The notes beneath the pieces were generated by a model that saw only the letters and a list, made by a program, of their open reading frames with translations, was not told the origin of the DNA and ran no database searches. A stretch of DNA of 10,746 nt from Oscillibacter sp. Its GTDB lineage: Bacteria > Bacillota > Clostridia > Oscillospirales > Oscillospiraceae. Shown piece by piece: positions 1-7,700 of the stretch. Positions within the stretch are counted from its first letter, which is position 1. Every line of letters begins with the position of its first letter. Where the stretch lies: positions 1 through 10,746 of the forward strand of contig JAAWIL010000062.1 in the NCBI GenBank assembly GCA_022796315.1. The letters are read 5' to 3'. The translations under genes were made by a program, and so were the position numbers.

Positions 1-11
1 GGTGGACTTCA

Positions 12-40
12 TAGACAAAACACGGCACATGGATGTGCCG
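12..40 (-). terminator. Possible intrinsic terminator downstream of PilZ-B
   Basis: On the minus strand CGGCACAT and ATGTGCCG form an 8-bp stem with a 2-nt CC loop (7 bp with a 4-nt loop), followed at once by TGTTTTGTCT. The U-run is interrupted and the site is about 210 nt past the PilZ-B stop, so this is a candidate only. The hairpin is also H1 of the repeat element, which may be its primary identity. Confidence 0.4.
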
Positions 41-54
41 GCGGCCTCGCCCGC

Positions 55-81
55 CTTGAAAATCGGATACCGATTTTCAAG
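55..81. repeat. 12-bp perfect inverted repeat (hairpin H3)
   Basis: CTTGAAAATCGG and CCGATTTTCAAG are exact complements around the loop ATA. On the plus strand the stem is followed by TGTTTTGACT, so it could terminate a plus-strand transcript entering from the left; on the minus strand no U-tract follows. A degenerate copy is present at 103-128 in opposite orientation. Confidence 0.85.
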
Positions 82-142
82 TGTTTTGACTATATCGTCC
101 CACTTGAAAATCAGGTGCCGATCTTCGCGGCGGACAAGGCCC

Positions 143-166
143 GCCAGCCCATTCCAATGGGCTGGC
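143..166. repeat. 11-bp inverted repeat (hairpin H1 of repeat copy 2)
   Basis: GCCAGCCCATT and AATGGGCTGGC are exact complements around a 2-nt CC loop. It takes the same position in copy 2 as the CGGCACAT/ATGTGCCG hairpin in copy 1 and keeps the CAT-GG-ATG-like apex, with other stem bases changed in pairs. Confidence 0.85.
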
Positions 167-183
167 CTGTGAAGTCTGCCCCA

Positions 184-198
184 GGCCGCTTCGCGGCC
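184..198. repeat. Short GC-rich hairpin past PilZ-B
   Basis: GGCCGC and GCGGCC pair around the loop TTC. No U-tract follows on either strand. It lies between the PilZ-B stop and the paired repeat element; the rest of 181-253 shows nothing I can name. Confidence 0.6.
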
Positions 199-253
199 CC
201 TGCGGTGACTATCAGCCGTAAACCGTTCCTCTCGGATGCCGCCCCGCGGCCTC

Positions 254-1030
254 TCACGCCAGGTCGCCGCCCCGGCGGGCCTGCAAAGCCTTGCGCTGCA
301 GCACCAGGATCACCCGCATCAGCCGGTCCTCATCCTTGGTGGTCATCTGCTCAAACTGGCAGCCGTAGTTGGTGTAACTCCCGTCCGGAATGATCCGCTG
401 CACCCGGCAGGTGAAGTTGAAGATCTCCTCTTCCTCCAGGAGGCGCACGCCGCTCAGGCGGACCAGCTGTCCCTCCCGGAACTCCTCCTGGCAGCGGATC
501 AGCACGCCGCCGGCGCTGACGTCCAGCACCCGGCAGGGCCGTGTCCGGCTGTCCTGCATGGCCCGGACCTGCGCCTCGATGCGGATATTCTGCCGGAAGA
601 AGTCCCGCTTCTCCTGGGTCTGCACCACCTCCAGGCGGTCTACCCGCCAGAACTCGGGGCTGCTGCCGCAGACGAAGCCGAAGAGGGCGGTGATCCACTC
701 GCTCTGCCGGAAGGCCCGCAGCTTTACCTTCAGATTGTACTCCACCTGGGGCACATCCTGCCCCGTCTCGTCGCGGATCTGGAGAATGCCACGGTCCAGC
801 ACCTCCAGGGTTCCCACAAAGATCAGGTGGTTATCGAGGGTCAGCACCTCTACCAGCATTCCGGAGTAGAGCTCCGCAGTGAGGTCCTCTCCCGCCGCCG
901 GCTTCTCCGGCAGCGGCTCCTCTTCCGGCGGCAACTCCTGAAGCCGGAGTTCCTCGCGAAGCTCCTCCCGGACCTCCTCCCGGATTTCCTCCCGGAGCTG
1001 TTCTCTCCTTTTTTTCAGGAACTCCAACAT
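254..1030 (-). CDS. YcgR-like PilZ protein (PilZ-B) with N-terminal charged helix
   Basis: The protein has 258 residues and no signal peptide, so it is predicted to be cytoplasmic. Residues 1-30 are a highly charged helix with four tandem REE[IVL] units (13-28), followed by a Pro/Glu linker to about 48. Residues about 50-138 match the layout of the YcgR N-terminal domain (GMLVEVLTLDNHLIFVGTLE, a run of beta strands, then WRVDRLEVVQ). The PilZ domain at about 141-245 has a complete c-di-GMP signature: RxxxR at R146-R150 (RQNIR) and DxSxxG at D170, S172 and G175 (DVSAGGVLI). YcgR proteins act as c-di-GMP-dependent flagellar brakes or related motility regulators. That role fits the FlhB-like gene upstream but is not shown here. 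This is the last gene before a hairpin-rich non-coding tail. Confidence 0.9.
   Translation of the reverse strand: MLEFLKKRREQLREEIREEVREELREELRLQELPPEEEPLPEKPAAGEDLTAELYSGMLVEVLTLDNHLIFVGTLEVLDRGILQIRDETGQDVPQVEYNLKVKLRAFRQSEWITALFGFVCGSSPEFWRVDRLEVVQTQEKRDFFRQNIRIEAQVRAMQDSRTRPCRVLDVSAGGVLIRCQEEFREGQLVRLSGVRLLEEEEIFNFTCRVQRIIPDGSYTNYGCQFEQMTTKDEDRLMRVILVLQRKALQARRGGDLA
947..994 (-). repeat. Four tandem 12-nt units encoding REE[IVL] x4
   Basis: Four successive 12-nt units of the form CGGGAGGAG + hydrophobic codon encode REEI, REEV, REEL and REEL at residues 13-28 of PilZ-B. The units differ at third positions and the last is most diverged. The product should be a long amphipathic or single charged helix. 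Slipped-strand change in copy number is possible. Confidence 0.8.
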
Positions 1031-1189
1031 GATCCTCTCTCCTTCTTTTCTCAGCTTGCCGCCGCCAGGCCCGAACCCTCCCGGTTCTCTCAGACGCGCG
1101 GCCCATCCTGTCTCGCTCAAATAAAAACACACATTACAATATCCAGCGCTCCGTCCGGCGGGGGCGCCGCCTCCGCCTCGCGGCTCCGC
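1031..1189 (-). other. 159-nt intergenic gap between SLH-B and PilZ-B
   Basis: The half next to SLH-B is very GC-rich, with only a weak 5-bp GGCGG/CCGCC hairpin. The middle (about 1120-1143) is AT-rich and reads TATTGTAATGTG then TTTTTATTTG in the transcription direction. That patch could belong to a promoter, since it is the only AT-rich stretch before PilZ-B, but no -35/-10 pair with proper spacing is visible. The PilZ-B ribosome binding site closes the gap. No small gene is supported here. Confidence 0.5.
1039..1044 (-). promoter_or_regulatory. Ribosome binding site that sets the PilZ-B start
   Basis: AAGGAG lies 8 nt before the ATG at 1030. The frame stays open upstream to 1132, but that extension is low-complexity (Gly/Arg-rich), has no clear Shine-Dalgarno and precedes the recognisable helical start MLEFLKKRRE. 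Confidence 0.75.
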
Positions 1190-4100
1190 TCAGCCCGTCG
1201 TCATCACGCGGTACAGAATCACCGCCATCTGCGCCCGGGTGATGCTCTGGGTGGGGTTCAGCTGCCTGGAGGAGTCTCCCCGCACCGCGCCCATCTGGAC
1301 CAGGGCCGCGACGGACGCCCTGGCGTAATCCGAGAGCTGGCCGAAATCCCGGTAGGAGGACAGCGAACTGACGGAGACATTGGGCACGCTCCGCCCCGCG
1401 GCCCGCATGGCGCGGCAGATCATGGTCATCGCCGCCTGGCGGGTGATGGAGCTGTAGGGATTGTAGTTCCCGTTGCTCCCCTGGGCAATCCCCAGGTCCT
1501 TGGCCGTGGCCACCGCCCAGGCGTAAGCGCTGTTCGCCGGCACGTCCGGGAAGCTGGAGGCGCTGCCGGTGTTGAGGTTGAAGGCCCGGCAGACCATCAG
1601 GGCGAACTCGCCCCGGCTCACCGGCTGGCCGGGGCCGAAGCGCCCGTCGCTGTAGCCGTTGACCACACCGGCCCCCCTCAGGTACTCAATGGCGTTGACA
1701 AACTCCGTGGAATAGCCCCCCAGGTCCGTAAAGCTGGAGGAGGCGGTGGTCTGGCTGCCGGTGACGACGATCTCCACCCTGCCGCTGAAGCTCCTGTCCC
1801 GGGTGTCCCATCCGGTGTAGGGAATGGTCACAATCCCCTGGTAGCTCTGGCTGGGGGTAAAGGCCAGCTGGCTGATGGAGGGACTGGAGTTGACGTAGTA
1901 GCTGGTGCTGGTGGACGCGGCGCCGGTGTCCTGCCGCAGCTGTCCCACGCCGCTGCCGGGGAGGCTCCCAAACCGGATATAGGAGAGCGTCCCGCCCAGG
2001 ACGGAGGAACAGGCGGACTGGAAGTCGCTGAGCCGCAGGGACACGGACCGGCCGTTGGTGCAGCTGTAGAAAATGGTGCTGCTGCCGGTGGCGCCCACGA
2101 CGATCTCCACGGTGCCGTTGGTCCGGTCCCCGTCCTCGTCATAGCCCCGGTAGGTGAAGGACACCGTGCCGGTGAAGCCGTCTTTGGCCACAAAGGTGAC
2201 GTCGGAGATATTCGGCCGGCCGTCGTAGTAGAGCTTTGTGGTGGAGCTGACGCTGGTGCCGCTGGAGCTGCTGCTGCGGTAGTTCCGGTAGAGCTTGCCC
2301 TCCCTGGAGGCGGGCAGCTCAAAGGTAACGTATTCCAGGGGCTCCCCGGTCATGCTTCGGAAGGCCTCGTTGAAGTCCCGCTCGTCGAAGGTCACGGTGC
2401 CGCCCTCCTGGACGGAGTAGCTCACCGTGCCGCCGGACTCCGTGACCCGGATCACCATGTTGCCGCTGAAGGTATCCCCTCTGGTGTTATACCCGGTGAA
2501 GGGCACGGTGACCGAGCCCCGGAAGCCGCTGGCGGGCACAAAGGTGATGTCGGAGATCTGGGAGGACCCGGTCCGGTAGTACTTGGTGCCTGCGGAGATC
2601 GCCTTGCCGGGGTTGGAGGCGTTGCGGTAGTTGAAGTACAGCGTTCCCTGGTCATTGGTGGGCAGGCTGTCGAAGCGGATATAGTCCAGCGTGGTGTCGG
2701 TGGCCTCCCGGCAGGCGCTGTTGAAGTCCGCGGACCGCAGGTCCACCGTGCGGCCGGGGGATACGGTGTAGTTGACCGCCCCCTCCCCCGCCAGGGAGCC
2801 GTCCTCCACGAAGATGGTCACAGTACCAGTATAGCTGCCGTTGCTGGTGGTGACACAGGTATAGGGAATTTTCACCGTGCCGGTGGTGTTCTCCGCGGGG
2901 ACGAAGGTCACCTCGTCCAGCAGAGGCCGGCTGGTGCGGTAGTACTTGTCCGAGGGGGTCACCGGCGGGTTGTACTGGGCGGTGGTGCTGTAATTGCGGT
3001 ACAGCGTCCCCTTGCCGGAGGTGGGGGACTGGAAGGAGATGTACTTGATCTCCTGGCCTTGCCTGGCCCGGCAGATGGCGGTGAAGTCCGCCGCCTCGAA
3101 GGTCACCGGCAGGTTGGAGGCGGTGCTGTAGGTCACGTCTCCGGTGCTCTTGACGTTGACCCGGATGGTGCCATTAAAGTTCTTGCCCTCGGTGCTCTCG
3201 CCGGTGTAGCTGATGTCGGCATTGCCGGTGAAGCCCAGAGCCGGGACGAAGGTGACGTCCTCCAAAAGCCGCTGGGGGTTGCTGGTGGAGGGCTGGGTGA
3301 GGTAGTAGGGCTCGCTGCCCACACCCTGGCCCTGGAACTCCGTGGAACTGTACTTATAGTACAGGACTCCCTGGCTGGGGGAGACCGCCAGGCCTCGGAC
3401 CAGCTTCAGGGACTGCTCGGTCATCTCCTTGCAGCGGCTGCGCAGGTCGCTGAGGAGGCCCCGCTCGGAGAAGGAGAAGGACGCGCCGTTCTGGACGCTG
3501 CCGGCCTCGATGATGCCGGCCACGTTCTCCTTCACGGTGACGGTACACTCCGCCCGGTAGTTGGCGCCGGCGGAGACGATGATCTTGGCGGTGCCGATGC
3601 CGTTGGGGTAGACCTTGCCGCTGACCACGTTGGCGATGGGCTCGCTCTGGCTCTCCCAGATCAGCTGCATGGTTCGGGCTGCGCCGTAGCGGCTGGCCAC
3701 CAGGGTGCCCGGCTCGCCGCCCTCAAAGAGGTCCAGGGTGAGGGGGTCCAGGGTGATGCCGGAGACCTCCACGGTGAAGGAGCTGGTCTTGGCGTCGCCT
3801 GCCTTGGCCACGATCACCGCCGCGCCGACGTTCTTTCCCTCCACGGTGCAGCGGCGGTCGTTTTCCTCATCGGGGACCAGCTCCACCACGTCCTCGCCGC
3901 TGATGATCTCCCACTCCACGGGGTCCGTGGCGTTGCTGGGGGTGGGTGTGACCGACAAAAGCAGATTGGTGTTGCGGTTGATGTACTGGGGGTTGGTCTG
4001 GTTGAACGCCAGGCCCTTGGTGGGAATCTCCTCCGGCTTGGGTTCGGTTTTTTCCACCACGGTAATATCAATGGTTCCCTCTACTCGGTTGCCCTGGTTG

Positions 4101-4717
4101 GTGGTCGCCGTGGCTGTGACCCTGACCGTGCCCTGTCCGTCGGAGCGGAACTTGGCGGATCTGCCGTTATCCGAAACTGTCGCTGTAACCACGCTGGAAG
4201 GGCTCCACGTGACACTTTGAATGCTTTCGCCAACTACGCTGGACTCCAGCTGGGCGTTGATGGTAATTTCTGTTCCGGCCTCCACCGTGGTATCCTTGGT
4301 GGTCAGCCGGAGCTCTCTGTGCTCCTCCTGGGGCGGAGCAGTCACCGCAACACTGCAGGTTGCCGTATAACTCTGGCCCTCATGTGTCGTTGAGGCAGTA
4401 ATTGTGGCCGTTCCCTCTCCCACGGGCGCAATCCCTACGGTAACATAGTTCCGGCCAGCAGCAGTCACTGTTGGCTGGCCCGGCTTTGCAACCGACTCAT
4501 TACTGCTTGTAAACGTTACTGCCAGGGTATCGGGGTCCTTCGCCAGGCCCTCCAGCTTCACGGTAATCATTTTTGCCGCGTCCCCAACCTTGAAGTCAAG
4601 CGAAGACGGAGTAATGCTCAGCGATGGACTCCCGCTTGCCGCCGCGGCGGGAAGCGTCAGGGACAGTACCGTCACAAGGGCCAGCAGCAGCGCGCCGGCC
4701 CGGCGTCTCCAGTTCAT
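1190..4717 (-). CDS. S-layer-homology surface protein (SLH-B), 1175 aa, with five ~115-aa repeats
   Basis: A secreted protein anchored at the opposite end from SLH-A. Residues 1-27 are a signal peptide (MNWRRR, hydrophobic core, PAAAAS cleavage region). Residues about 30-127, 132-222 and 234-396 form bacterial Ig-like (Big) modules with patterns such as SLSITPSSLDFKVGD and GEGTATITAS. Five tandem repeats follow at about 405-523, 527-637, 646-759, 763-874 and 880-986. Their consensus is roughly DFxxACR, then [LI]xYIxF, GxLYxNY, YY, [IL]xDVTFVPxxGFxG, Y[TR]GY and FxGxVxIxV, which resembles cadherin/CSPG-type beta-sandwiches. Three SLH domains close the protein at about 995-1048, 1054-1106 and 1120-1173, with motifs VSRGEF (1033-1038), ITRQAA (1091-1096) and ITRAQM (1159-1164). 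No sortase signal is present. The layout suggests a stalk displayed from the wall polymer; ligand binding is unproven. It follows SLH-A by 66 nt. Confidence 0.93.
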   Translation of the reverse strand: MNWRRRAGALLLALVTVLSLTLPAAAASGSPSLSITPSSLDFKVGDAAKMITVKLEGLAKDPDTLAVTFTSSNESVAKPGQPTVTAAGRNYVTVGIAPVGEGTATITASTTHEGQSYTATCSVAVTAPPQEEHRELRLTTKDTTVEAGTEITINAQLESSVVGESIQSVTWSPSSVVTATVSDNGRSAKFRSDGQGTVRVTATATTNQGNRVEGTIDITVVEKTEPKPEEIPTKGLAFNQTNPQYINRNTNLLLSVTPTPSNATDPVEWEIISGEDVVELVPDEENDRRCTVEGKNVGAAVIVAKAGDAKTSSFTVEVSGITLDPLTLDLFEGGEPGTLVASRYGAARTMQLIWESQSEPIANVVSGKVYPNGIGTAKIIVSAGANYRAECTVTVKENVAGIIEAGSVQNGASFSFSERGLLSDLRSRCKEMTEQSLKLVRGLAVSPSQGVLYYKYSSTEFQGQGVGSEPYYLTQPSTSNPQRLLEDVTFVPALGFTGNADISYTGESTEGKNFNGTIRVNVKSTGDVTYSTASNLPVTFEAADFTAICRARQGQEIKYISFQSPTSGKGTLYRNYSTTAQYNPPVTPSDKYYRTSRPLLDEVTFVPAENTTGTVKIPYTCVTTSNGSYTGTVTIFVEDGSLAGEGAVNYTVSPGRTVDLRSADFNSACREATDTTLDYIRFDSLPTNDQGTLYFNYRNASNPGKAISAGTKYYRTGSSQISDITFVPASGFRGSVTVPFTGYNTRGDTFSGNMVIRVTESGGTVSYSVQEGGTVTFDERDFNEAFRSMTGEPLEYVTFELPASREGKLYRNYRSSSSSGTSVSSTTKLYYDGRPNISDVTFVAKDGFTGTVSFTYRGYDEDGDRTNGTVEIVVGATGSSTIFYSCTNGRSVSLRLSDFQSACSSVLGGTLSYIRFGSLPGSGVGQLRQDTGAASTSTSYYVNSSPSISQLAFTPSQSYQGIVTIPYTGWDTRDRSFSGRVEIVVTGSQTTASSSFTDLGGYSTEFVNAIEYLRGAGVVNGYSDGRFGPGQPVSRGEFALMVCRAFNLNTGSASSFPDVPANSAYAWAVATAKDLGIAQGSNGNYNPYSSITRQAAMTMICRAMRAAGRSVPNVSVSSLSSYRDFGQLSDYARASVAALVQMGAVRGDSSRQLNPTQSITRAQMAVILYRVMTTG
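1760..3505 (-). repeat. Five tandem ~115-codon repeats within SLH-B
   Basis: In transcription order the units span about 3505-3149, 3139-2807, 2782-2441, 2431-2096 and 2080-1760. Each carries the same order of landmarks: an aromatic/DF strand, a YIxF strand, GxLY, a YY pair, a DVTFVP-like strand and a closing FxGxVxIxV strand. The copies are clearly diverged at protein level, so this is an old duplication. Unit edges are accurate to a few residues. I cannot name the exact Pfam family; CSPG/cadherin-like is the nearest resemblance. Confidence 0.85.
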
Positions 4718-4727
4718 GTTTGATCTG

Positions 4728-4733
4728 CTCCTT
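4728..4733 (-). promoter_or_regulatory. Ribosome binding site that sets the SLH-B start
   Basis: AAGGAG lies 10 nt before the ATG at 4717 (MNWRRR). The longer in-frame start at 4741 (MNGRSRSN) has no Shine-Dalgarno before it because the hairpin arm occupies that place. The shorter start also gives the cleaner signal peptide. The spacing is slightly long. Confidence 0.7.
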
Positions 4734-4745
4734 CCATTCATACGG

Positions 4746-4775
4746 GCGAGAGGGCGGGGCAGCCCGCCCTCTCGC
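4746..4775. other. Perfect 13-bp hairpin between the two SLH genes
   Basis: GCGAGAGGGCGGG and its exact reverse complement are separated by the 4-nt loop GCAG. The hairpin starts 8 nt after the SLH-A stop codon and ends 28 nt before the SLH-B ATG. In the transcription direction it is followed by CCGTATGAATGG with no U-tract, so it does not look like a standard intrinsic terminator. It could stabilise the upstream mRNA end, attenuate read-through or mark a processing site. The structure is certain; the role is inferred. Confidence 0.8.
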
Positions 4776-4783
4776 GGTGCGTC

Positions 4784-7700
4784 TTAGCTCATCCAGCTGA
4801 TGGGGCTTACATCGGCAGTCCAAACGCCTTCCGTTCCCGGAGCCGAACCGGGCGCCGGAGGAGTATAGTTGATCTTGACTGTCAGTGTCGTATTCTCCCG
4901 CACGTTATGGCTTGCGCCGCAGAGATTCATCTGGAAGAAAATCGTACTGCCGCTTCGGACCTTATCCACCTTAAAGGCCAGCATCTGCCCAATCGGCTTG
5001 TCGTGGCCTGTATTATTGGTCAGGGTAATGGTTCCTGTACCAGCCGGCATGATATTCATCACGCTGCCGATATTGATGTAATTGTTTGTAGAGAGATTAT
5101 TGCTCCCGGTATGCTTGCTATCGTTAAGCGGGCAGGTGTCCAGCGGATACCGTGTATCTTTTCCGGTACTCAGATCTCTGACGCGGTAATGCAGGCTGTC
5201 ACTGAAGTTGATTCTCAGCGTTCCGCTGCAGGTCGGCGTCGTATTCGCCGTTCCGGTATCCGTGGTCGCGCTCAAATCGCAGTTGGTCACGGTGAGGAAG
5301 TTCTGGCTGGTATTGAAATACGACCGGGAGGCCCGGAAGGCGTTGCCGGAGGAGTTGACCGTGTGACCCACCACCAGCAACGTATACCAGTCGTTGCCCT
5401 GCATTCCGGTCATGGGGTTCAGCGGCAGCCGTCCCACGGAGCCGGCGGCGGTCCCCACGCTCACCAGCTCATCCCGGGCCGTCATGGCCACGTCTGTGAC
5501 GCCGCCGGAAGCCGTCTGGCTGATCAGATCCGCGTAGGTGCTCTTGACCTGCTCATTTCCGTAGATATCAAACACAGAGCCAAGGTAGGTCCGTCCGTTA
5601 TAGCAGCCCGTCAGCATGGCATCCAGAACCGTTTCCACATCCGGGTACTTCGCCTTTCCCTCCGTTCCCCAGAGACTGTTTACCTTGTCGTCTTTAAACT
5701 CCTCGGCAAAGGGAGACCCTCTGTCCGTCGTCAGGGAGTTGGTGGGTACCAGCGCATAGCTGATATAGGAGCTTCGGTCCACCGAGATGGTGGCGTTGGC
5801 GTTGCCGTTTCGGGTGATGTCAATCTTGGGCAGCACGGCGTCCACCGTGGTGAACTGGTAAGCCAGTACGTTGTCGGAATAGATGGGGGACACGCCCTGG
5901 GTCACCAGATACAGAATATAGGTGGTGTTGGGTGTCAGACCCTCAATCTGAATTTCCCGCATGATGCCGGCCTGAATCGTTCCGCCCTTGCTGCTGTCGC
6001 CGGAGATGACACCGCTGGTTCCCTGCACGCCGCCGGTCACAGTGGTGACATAGGGCTGAACAACCTCAAGTCCTTCCCGCTCCTTGTCCGCCTCATTCTC
6101 CTTGACCTCAATCTCGGTGATTTTCTCCAGTTCCGGCTTCACCGTACTGGTGCCGGAACTGGCACTAATCTGCGGCTCCACCGGACAGGTATAGTTTATG
6201 CCGACTGTCGGGTCGGTTCCGGTCTTTGTCACCGGGGCCGCCACATAGTACACGGTACCGGGCCGGTCAATGGTCACGCGGAGGGTGGCGCTGATGTCGC
6301 CGGCCTCCACCTGGGGATAGGTTCCCAGGAATTCCGGCGCCTGGCTGTCCGTAAAGGGAATCCGCATATCGAAGGGATCGGGCACGCCGATGGAAACCGC
6401 GCCGGCAGAAGTCGCGTTATTCAGGTTGTTGGAGTTGCCCAGGGTCTGCAGGCCGGACTGCCGCAGGGCGCTGTTGCTGCCGGAGAGGACGGTGGCCGAC
6501 ATGGTAACCGTCTCATTCCAGGCGGTATAGTTGGGGTCGGAGTTGATGCTGTCCACGTGGATGGCAAACTCCACCTCATCCGTCAGCTCGTTCAGCTGCT
6601 CAAAGATGGAATTGTGATTTCGGAGGTTGGGGTGGTTCATCAGGCTGGCGTACACCCGTCCGCCAGGCTGGCCCGCCACGTTGGTGGTGATGGAGCCCTC
6701 CTCCTTCCAGCTGCTCCAGGGACTGTTTTCGCCGGACCTGGTGCGGGAGTAAAGGGTGTAGGCCATGGTTTTGTCCGTCCACAGCAGCAGGTCCCACTTG
6801 GCATCGTCAGAGACGCTCTCCGTGGCCGAGGGGAGCATGGAGAAGCTCAGGTCCACGCGGATGCCGCCCGTGGGGATGGTCACCGTGTTTCCGTCCTTGT
6901 CAACGACGGTCTCCGTGTCCCCAATCACCATGGTGTCGGCAATGCCCAGGTTCACCGTGGCAAACAGGGTGGTGAACTGGGGCAGCGTGGTGACGCCCCG
7001 GTTGCCCTGCATCTGGTTGCCCACCATGTCCTGGATGCCGGTCAGGGTGATGTAATAGGTCGTGCCGCCGGCCAGGTTCAGGCCGCTGTCCACCTTTTCG
7101 CTGTTATAGGGAATCGTGATGAACATCTCGCCGGTGCCGGAGGGGTCCATCTCCACCACGGCCTGGCGGAAGTCCACCAGCCAGTCCCGCGTGGTCGTCT
7201 CCTTGCTGTCGCCGTCGTCCTCGTTGGCGGAGACCCAGGGGTCCGGCTTCACCGGTCCCCTGTTGCTCATGCGGTAGAGGCTGATGTGGTTGGCCAGCCG
7301 GGCAGCCAGGAGGTCCCTGGCTTCCCGCTCGCCTCTTCCGGCCTCCATGGCCGCCTGAACGTCCTGATAGAGCTCCAGGAAGTTGCTGGTCTCGGATTTG
7401 CCGTTGACATCCCGGACGCCCTTCACCCGCTCCGAGAATACCAGGCGGATGGAGGTATCGGCGTAGGGCGTCAGGGCGTTTCCGCTGGAGCCGTCATGGG
7501 TGAACTCCTGCTTCACCGTGGGGGCCTGGTTATCCAGCGTCCGGATCTGCATGGGGGGCACCAGATCGTCCTTGGGGTTGTCGGAGGGGAAGACGCAGTA
7601 GTTGCCCGAGCGGTCCTTGGCCACGAAGTACAGGTCGTAACCCGTCTGGGCCGCCAGACCGGAGACATTGAAGTTCACCGGGGTGTCCGCCTGACCGACG

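Larger units (their letters stand above)
1..180. repeat. Two diverged copies of a multi-hairpin repeat, head to head
   Basis: Copy 1 reads on the plus strand from the window edge to about 100; copy 2 reads on the minus strand from about 180 to 101. Both contain, in the same order, a GACTTCA-type edge, hairpin H1, a GGCGG...CCGCC hairpin H2 and an H3 arm ending in GATTTTCAAGTG. Edges match as GGTGGACTTCATAGAC against GGCAGACTTCACAGGC (12/16). H1 differs in sequence between copies but pairs fully in both, which is compensatory change. The edge GTGTTTTGTCTAT (minus strand, 23-11) recurs on the plus strand at 81-93 as GTGTTTTGACTAT, so copy 1 is itself flanked by imperfect inverted ends. This fits a REP/BIME-like or MITE-like intergenic element, or a structured RNA. 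The left edge may extend outside the window. Confidence 0.65.

Noticed and set aside
1..180. CRISPR array or tRNA in the palindrome-rich tail
   Set aside because: There are no regularly spaced identical repeats, and the two copies are inverted rather than tandem. The cloverleaf-like layout lacks tRNA features such as a T-loop GTTCRA or an acceptor stem of proper length.
115..393. Small plus-strand open frame of 92 codons at the left end
   Set aside because: It overlaps the repeat hairpins and the 3' end of PilZ-B on the opposite strand, with no ribosome binding site and a Pro/Ala/Arg-rich translation.
1031..1132. N-terminal extension of PilZ-B to 1132
   Set aside because: The added residues are low-complexity and lack a good ribosome binding site, while the ATG at 1030 has AAGGAG at 8 nt.
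1118..1145. Promoter in the AT-rich patch upstream of PilZ-B
   Set aside because: TGTAAT resembles a -10 element, but the sequence about 17 nt upstream (CGCCGG) is not a -35, and no flagellar sigma motif was found. Kept only as a remark on the gap.
236..4393. Very long plus-strand open frame (1385 codons) opposite SLH-B and PilZ-B
   Set aside because: Its translation is low-complexity (Gly/Ala/Val/His-rich), with no domain and no ribosome binding site. The minus strand here encodes clear SLH, Ig-like and PilZ motifs. It is a mirror of GC-rich codon bias.
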